A stretch of 64,000 nt of DNA from Caprella mutica (Eukaryota; Arthropoda; Malacostraca; Amphipoda; Caprellidae), in the NCBI GenBank assembly GCA_947561585.1, contig CANNZV010000331.1:186001-250000 (forward strand). Direction: 5' to 3'. The translations under genes and the position numbers were made by a program. Below, piece by piece: positions 58,452-64,000 of the stretch. Every line of letters starts with the position of its first letter. The first letter of the stretch is position 1. Below the pieces are notes generated by a model. It was not told the DNA's origin, did not search any database, and saw only the letters and a program-made list of their open reading frames with translations.

Positions 58452-59166
58452 AATATTCAATGTAAAAAGTTTGAATTGAATGTAACGAGTTTTAATTTGA
58501 ATGTGAATAATGTTTTGTTTGAATTTGAATGTAAATAGTTTGAATTTGATTGCAAAGAATTTGAATTTGAATTTAAACAGTTTGAATTCGAATGTAAACC
58601 GCTTGAATTTCAATGTAAACAGTTTGAATTTCAATGTAAACAGTTAGGAATTTCAATATAAACAGTTTGAATCTCAATGTAAACAGTTTGAATCTCAATG
58701 TAAACAGTTTGAATTTCAATGTAAACAGTTTGAATTTCAATGTAAACAGTTTAAATTTAAAAGTAAACAGTTTGAATTTCAATGTAAACAGTTTGAATTT
58801 CAATGTAAATGGTTGCAATTTCAATGTAAACAGTTTAAATTTAAAAGTAAACAGTTTGAATTTCAATGTAAACAGTTTGAATTTCAATGTAAACAATTTG
58901 AATTTCAATGTAAACAGTTTTAATTTCAATGTAAACGGTTGCAATTTCAATGTAAACAATTTGAATTTCAATGTAAACTGTTTGAATTTCAATGTAAACA
59001 GTTTGAATTTCAATGTAAACAGTTTTAATTTCAATGTAAACTGTTTGAATTTCAATGTACACAATTTGAATTTCAATGTAAACAGTTTGAATTTCAATAA
59101 AAACAGTTTAAATTTCAATGTTAACAGTTTCAATTTCAATGTTAACAGTTTTAATTTGAAATTCAA
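58452..59166 (+). repeat. 21-bp minisatellite array, open on both strands
   Basis: About 34 copies of a 21-bp unit, CAGTTTGAATTTCAATGTAA plus A. Because 21 is a multiple of three and the unit lacks stops in several frames, it yields a 189-codon plus-strand frame (heptad LNFNVNS) and a 197-codon minus-strand frame (heptad KLFTLKF). Both are array products. The left edge uses a GAATTTGAATG variant and the right edge AATTTCAATGTTAAC. A GGTTGCAATT variant recurs 126 bp apart (58811 and 58937), a sign of a six-unit higher-order block. Confidence 0.96.
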
Positions 59167-60485
59167 AGGGGAAAGAAGGGAAAGAGTGTCCGAGATATCG
59201 GAAAATCACTATAAAATATTTCCACTGTTCAGATAAAATGAAACTTCGATAATTCTAGAGAGTCGTGCCGAAAAGAAGGAGTGAATTTTACTCATTACAG
59301 CTTTAGACATTGTTTCAATTTCTGCTTTCAGTTTTATATTAAAATGTTCTCTCCGTAAAAGATCATAGAACTGCATATTTAAATTTGAAATGTGTACATT
59401 TATACTGTCTAACAATTCACATACACATAGAAACTTGTAGCTATGTTATACTACAAAACTCTTAATAATGCATTGGAAGAACAACAAATTATTAAATGCA
59501 AAAATATTTGTGGATATTTTAGAAGCGACATATGTGCTATATCTTTGATTATCATGAAGTTATCTTGAGCATTGGCGTTGTATATGCACACAAAGGTGGA
59601 GAATGAAAACAATTCCTAATAATTTGTATGCAAGTTGAAGTGATCAACAGTATAGCAAATAACAAGCAATGTTCCACGGGGCAACATTTGGTTAATATTG
59701 TAACAATTTTGGCGCAATGTAAGATGAGTTTGATTGACACTTAACATAACGAACTTTTATATAATACTTCAATATATTAATATCGATTTAATTAATAAGA
59801 TATAATGTATAAGTTTTGTAATATATATAACTATCATGAACTACATTGATTTGTCATCAATGATATCTGCTGGAATCATGTTTATTAATTAGGTAACTTA
59901 TAATTATTCTACAATATTTTCTTATTTGATTGAAAATATGGAACCGTTCAGTAACTCGGAGATAAGTTACATTCTAGTGATTGGGATGAAAAGTTTTGTA
60001 ATAAACATAATGTAATTATTTATATCATATCAATTTGATCATATTAATTTGAATACTTATATTGAAGTATTTTACAATAAAGAAATTAAAATTATTGTGT
60101 ATGAAAGAAATTGCGTGATTTTTATTTTATCAGAATTTTTTTTATGAAGAAGAATAATACATATGACTTCAGTGTATTGAAAAAATATAAATACTTTTAT
60201 TATCATTCGAACCATATTCATTATTTGTTGCATCTATTTTCTTATAAATAAAAGGTAAAATGAAAGTATTACCACTCAATGTATTTCAAAATTGTAAATG
60301 GAGAAATAATAACAAGGGTAATGCACTTATTGCATCAAATCCTCTTATGAAAAGTAGAAAAAAACTTTGATGTGAGAGGTTAAGTCAATGTGATTTATAA
60401 TTCTAATGCATTAGACGCGTGTCCGTCATTGTAAAAACATTGAAAAGTAAAATAGCCAAGATTGCAAGATAACATTTCAAATTAA
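59167..60485. other. AT-rich spacer, no gene seen
   Basis: No supportable exon or element between the 21-bp array and the TTAA element. Confidence 0.4.
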
Positions 60486-61266
60486 TGGGATTGTTTCACT
60501 TTTTTGCTAGCTACCAATAATACTCGTCCAATTGAGCTGAGATTTTGACATACGGTGTAAAATGCTCCAAATCTATGAAGTTAGTCATGTAAGTATTTCA
60601 TTTTTGGGCACCCCTCTCCCGTGGAGACCAAAATCTATGGACTCAATGGGTGTATGGTTCTACAGAAAAATTTATAGAAGCTAATAGGATCTTTTCGGTT
60701 TACTGGGCGTATTGGAAAATAATTGAATTAATGCAAGTAAAATTATATCATGGATATGCGTTGTTATTTGATGGCCTTTCCTTTATGAGAACACCTCTCT
60801 TTGATGACGAAGAATTGGGAGAAAACTGGCTTCGGATGAAAAAACAATTAGGACAAACCCCCATTGAGTCCATAGATTTTGCGCGAGTAATATTTGAGTA
60901 AAAAAGTTTCGGAGATAATGGAGTAAACGAAAAAACTCATCAGGTAGCTTTGGGGGGACCAAAGGTCCTATTTGGCTACGACAAAGCCATCTACCAAGAA
61001 TGGGAGGCTATTATACAACATTAAGTCGCTTCGAGAGAGCCAAAGGTCCTCTCTGGCTATGACGAAGCCATCTACTAAAAATTGGAAGCTATTACACAAC
61101 AACGAACAACCTTACAAAATCCCCATTCCATTATTCGCACCCCTGCCCCTTTTCCAATCGCCACAGAAAACTGAAATTTTCTGTACGTTTTCTTTAGACT
61201 GTTTTCTGGACAACTAAAGTGAAAAAAAATCTGTGAAAATTGCAAAAAAACAGTGAAACGATCCCT
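60486..61266. mobile_element. TTAA-type non-autonomous DNA element, copy 2 (diverged)
   Basis: Inverted relative to copy 1. It starts after TTAA (60482-60485) with TGGGATTGTTTCACTTTTTT, then GCTAGCTACCAATAATACTC, which matches the right end of copy 1. The other end (GTGAAACGATCCCTCAA) has lost the exact TTAA. As in copy 1 there is a second inner inverted repeat (about 60625-60690 against 60815-60890). The block containing TCTACCAAGAATGGGAGGCT occurs twice in tandem (about 60958-61020 and 61040-61100), once in copy 1. The 83-codon frame at 60650-60901 spans the inner palindrome and has no known domain. Confidence 0.78.
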
Positions 61267-61363
61267 CAATATACAAACTGTTAAATGGACTTTTTATTGA
61301 AACTACATATAAGGCTGCAGGAGTAATTATAAATTTAATTTATAGATATTTACTAAATAAATA

Positions 61364-61415
61364 AGTATATATATATATATAATGTATATAATCATATAAA
61401 TATAATCATATATAA
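61364..61415 (+). repeat. TA-rich microsatellite
   Basis: A short (TA)n run followed by ATAATCATATA variants. It is simple-sequence DNA without other features. Confidence 0.8.
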
Positions 61416-62960
61416 TTTTGTATAATTATGCTGTTCATAATTGTTCTGCGTATCTGGAATTGAAACCTATAATTTAAAAAAACCTTTGTTCTTTGATTTA
61501 AAATAATATATTTAAACTAATATGGTCTATATGAAAATAATAAAATAAGATATTCACAATGCCTAAATATTTTAGATGAAAATTAACGTCATTGGCAAAC
61601 AAGTCTGTCATATATTATTATTTTCTAAATACATACACCATCATTAAAAAAGATTTATGCTGTGTCATAGAAGAGATTCATAATGCGAAAATAGTGCAAC
61701 ATACGACAATATATTGTAACGCTGTGTAACTATATACAACTCTAATTAGGTAATATAACATGCAATTAATTTTATCAAGTTCACAATTTCTACAATAAAT
61801 CGAATTAAGGAATCCTGAATCTATCCTACAATAATTGTATCATAGTAAATAAGATTATGAAATCGTAAGCTTGGAAGAATTATTAGCAATTTCATCACAA
61901 TAACTGGTGTTTCTTTCATTATAATCGTATATATTTCTATAATGTTAGTAGTAGTCTGCCCGTAAACAGTTTGGACCGTTTTCCCTTTGTATGTACAAAT
62001 TTCTTTAACGTATGAAATGTTTCCAATTAAATCTTTTATTTTTATTTGCACCGAAAGAAAAAAATAACAAATGCCGAGCAAAAACGTTAGGATTTGACTT
62101 CACAAGAGAAGACACTTTTTGACGTATTATATAACTTTCTATTATTCAATTATTGTATAATACAATTAAATTGATTTTACAATATTGGAAGAAGTATCGT
62201 GTTTTTTGGATAATATGTCTTGCCTTTTAAAGACTTAAGAACCGATATATATTTTTGATAACCGTTAATTTTGAGAAAAGAAGTTATACATCTAAGGTTC
62301 GAAGGTTGAAAATCTAATTTTCCTGTCAGAAAGTTTTAATTTGGATGATCGTTCATTACTTTTGATTACGGTGAATAATTTCAGACATTATATATAGTCA
62401 TACTAGTTTTTGTTCATAATTTCCGGTGAAAACGGTCACTTATTAAATTTTTTTTAATTTCTAATAAAGTACAATTGAATAAGTAGTCAAACCATTTATC
62501 TTCAAAGATAGATTACTTTTATCCTTGAACACAATTATCGATTGAAAATAATTTTCCTTCTTGCATGGTACTTGCCATCACCATTTAATATATTTTCTAT
62601 AATACCATTAAATGAATAATATAATCCTCTAACAATCCCCAGTTTACATGTAATGGTAATTAAACCTAATTAACGTTAGTTTCATTTGTACAAGAAGCAT
62701 GATACCTAACACAACTCTACATACTAGTTAATTAGGAAACATGATCACCTCCTCATCAGATGATTTGATGAGTTAATTTGGTGTTCATCCGCACAATGTC
62801 CAAAGTAAATCCGTTCACTTCAGTTACCGCATTTTCATTAGCTTCATACAAACTCTTCATTATTAGATACGATTTGAAAAGCACTTGCCTAATGGAAAAT
62901 GAGGTATCGATCATTCGAAAGCAATCAAATTCGAACAATTGGGTGGTTAATAACCGTTAG
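61416..62960. other. AT-rich spacer, no supported gene
   Basis: No gene called. The 60-codon minus frame at 62756-62938 has a fairly balanced C-terminal half (TEVNGFTLDIVRMNTKL) but no recognisable family, and it overlaps an open plus-strand frame. Confidence 0.35.
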
Positions 62961-63041
62961 AGAGCTGACCGGAACAGTTTTGAAGGGAAAATTGGCGTTG
63001 GAGCCAATTTTTACCCCAAGTTTAAATTTGGACACTGTATG
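62961..63041 (+). CDS. Possible small internal exon, unknown protein
   Basis: CCGTTAG (acceptor-like, weak pyrimidine tract) precedes 81 bp of distinctly GC-richer sequence, which ends at ATG|GTATGT, a good donor. Two frames are open across it. One reads RADRNSFEGKIGVGANFYPK onward and the other ELTGTVLKGKLALEPIFTPS. Both look plausible, so the frame is undecided. The first stays open beyond the donor to 63155. No family recognised. Confidence 0.25.
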
Positions 63042-64000
63042 GTATGTCATTCTAATTCTTCTATTGATGATTTTAATTGTAAAATTTCACCAATATTAAC
63101 ACAATTGAGAATCTCTCTAACTTACCTAATAAAAAATCATTTAGAACATAATTAATGATGATAATAACACTTCAGTGTCAATGGTGAGAGTATTTTCCAC
63201 ACGTGACTCCATGTATATTATAATAATACTAATGAATATTCATGGTTATTCAAATAGAAGTAGAGACCAAAGACAACATTTGCATTTCTATAGACAATGT
63301 GTTTGTAACTTCAGTTTGCTGATGAAATCAGGAATTCTGGACTTGAGATCTCCATTCTGAAGTAAACAATTGAAATAATAGAACTGCATTAACCAAAATA
63401 ACTTACCCCTCGAAAACTTACTCACTTACCTATCAAAGCTCTCTCTAAGATTATAATATAACCATGACGAATTATTTTTTCTATAAAGAAAACTTTATTT
63501 TTCAGTTACACATCTATTGGTAATTAGAAAATATTTTTTCATTTAAAAAAAATTACAAGCAAATGATATAAACAAAAGTTTATTAGGTATTAATGTTAGT
63601 CACTCTGTACGGAGCTTGGCCTGCGCAACAATTTGGCACATCTCACTAAGCCGCTAATGGTTACAGTTAACTGATTAAAGCGAGACATTCACTCTTATGT
63701 ACTCAAACACACGAGTGTCGAGTATGTTTCTTTCCTTGAGGGAGCACTGGATTACGCATGATAAATTGAAATAAATGCTTATAACATTAGTATCTTACTA
63801 TTTACCACCATTGCTCTCGTCTGACAGTGTGTAATTTTGTGGACAAATAACAGTCAAGAAAAGACAGCTTCAATCGGTTTAGAGAGCTGGTTCGGATGAA
63901 CAAGTTACTAGGGTTAAAATTTCCAGTTATTAGTTTATAATTATTAGTTATTTATATTATTTAAAAAAAAACTTTACATTTATCATATTGTGAGTGAAAA
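63042..64000. other. AT-rich spacer to window edge
   Basis: A slightly GC-richer patch at 63600-63740 is broken in all frames. No RNA gene or element could be supported up to the end of the window. Confidence 0.4.

Noticed and set aside
58573..59236. Reading frames of 197 (minus) and 189 (plus) codons
   Set aside because: Both are produced by the 21-bp tandem unit, which has no stop in these frames. The proteins are simple heptad repeats and overlap on opposite strands.
60650..60901. 83-codon frame inside TTAA element copy 2 as a transposase fragment
   Set aside because: It spans an internal palindrome, starts in element sequence that is non-coding in copy 1, and shows no transposase motif.

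Overview
The window looks like animal (metazoan) nuclear DNA. It is very AT-rich by eye (roughly 70% A+T) and has no dense or operon-like gene packing. It carries eukaryotic transposable elements: a LINE with an APE-type endonuclease and reverse transcriptase, a solo LTR with a 5-bp target-site duplication, TTAA- and TA-flanked DNA elements, and foldback-like elements. It also carries a decayed microsomal-type cytochrome P450. An AT-rich invertebrate, possibly an insect, fits best; this is inference and no species can be named. I found no intact protein-coding gene, no rRNA or tRNA gene and no CRISPR array. Nearly all longer reading frames run through tandem repeats or are chance frames.

Region by region. 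1-8 kb: a long inverted repeat (arms about 286-1185 and 6400-7840) whose two inner edges carry the same 17-bp minisatellite. Its loop holds a 26-bp array, a TGACCT-rich repeat and a pogo-like MITE relic. 8-20 kb: AT-rich spacer with arrays of 67, 14 and about 52 bp; the 14-bp array has a 168-bp higher-order period. There is also a strong hairpin at 11.6 kb and a coding-like minus-strand fragment at 19 kb. 20.9-21.5 kb: cytochrome P450 pseudogene. 23.6-26.1 kb: 5'-truncated LINE with several stops and shifts and a deletion of the catalytic FADD box, followed by a 32-bp array. 31.3-34.4 kb: a candidate minus-strand exon, the solo LTR, and a 44-bp array bracketed by two copies of a small MITE. 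35.4-38.5 kb: foldback element A with an internal 14-bp array, then a TTAA-flanked element with a nested inner palindrome. 40.8-47 kb: a GC-richer open island, the fullest copy of the TGACCT repeat, a pogo-like MITE, foldback-like C, a hairpin MITE and coding-like debris. 49-59 kb: interspersed repeats, a candidate minus-strand exon, a duplicated polypyrimidine tract, foldback B and a 21-bp array open on both strands. 60.5-61.3 kb: second copy of the TTAA element. 63 kb: a possible short exon.

No set of genes works together here. The main interest is structural. At least three unrelated sequence families share one architecture: inverted arms built of short direct subrepeats around a sub-kilobase AT-rich core. 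Minisatellites sit inside or on the inner edges of inverted repeats. About ten distinct arrays lie within 64 kb. The window reads as intergenic or intronic DNA shaped by small non-autonomous elements.
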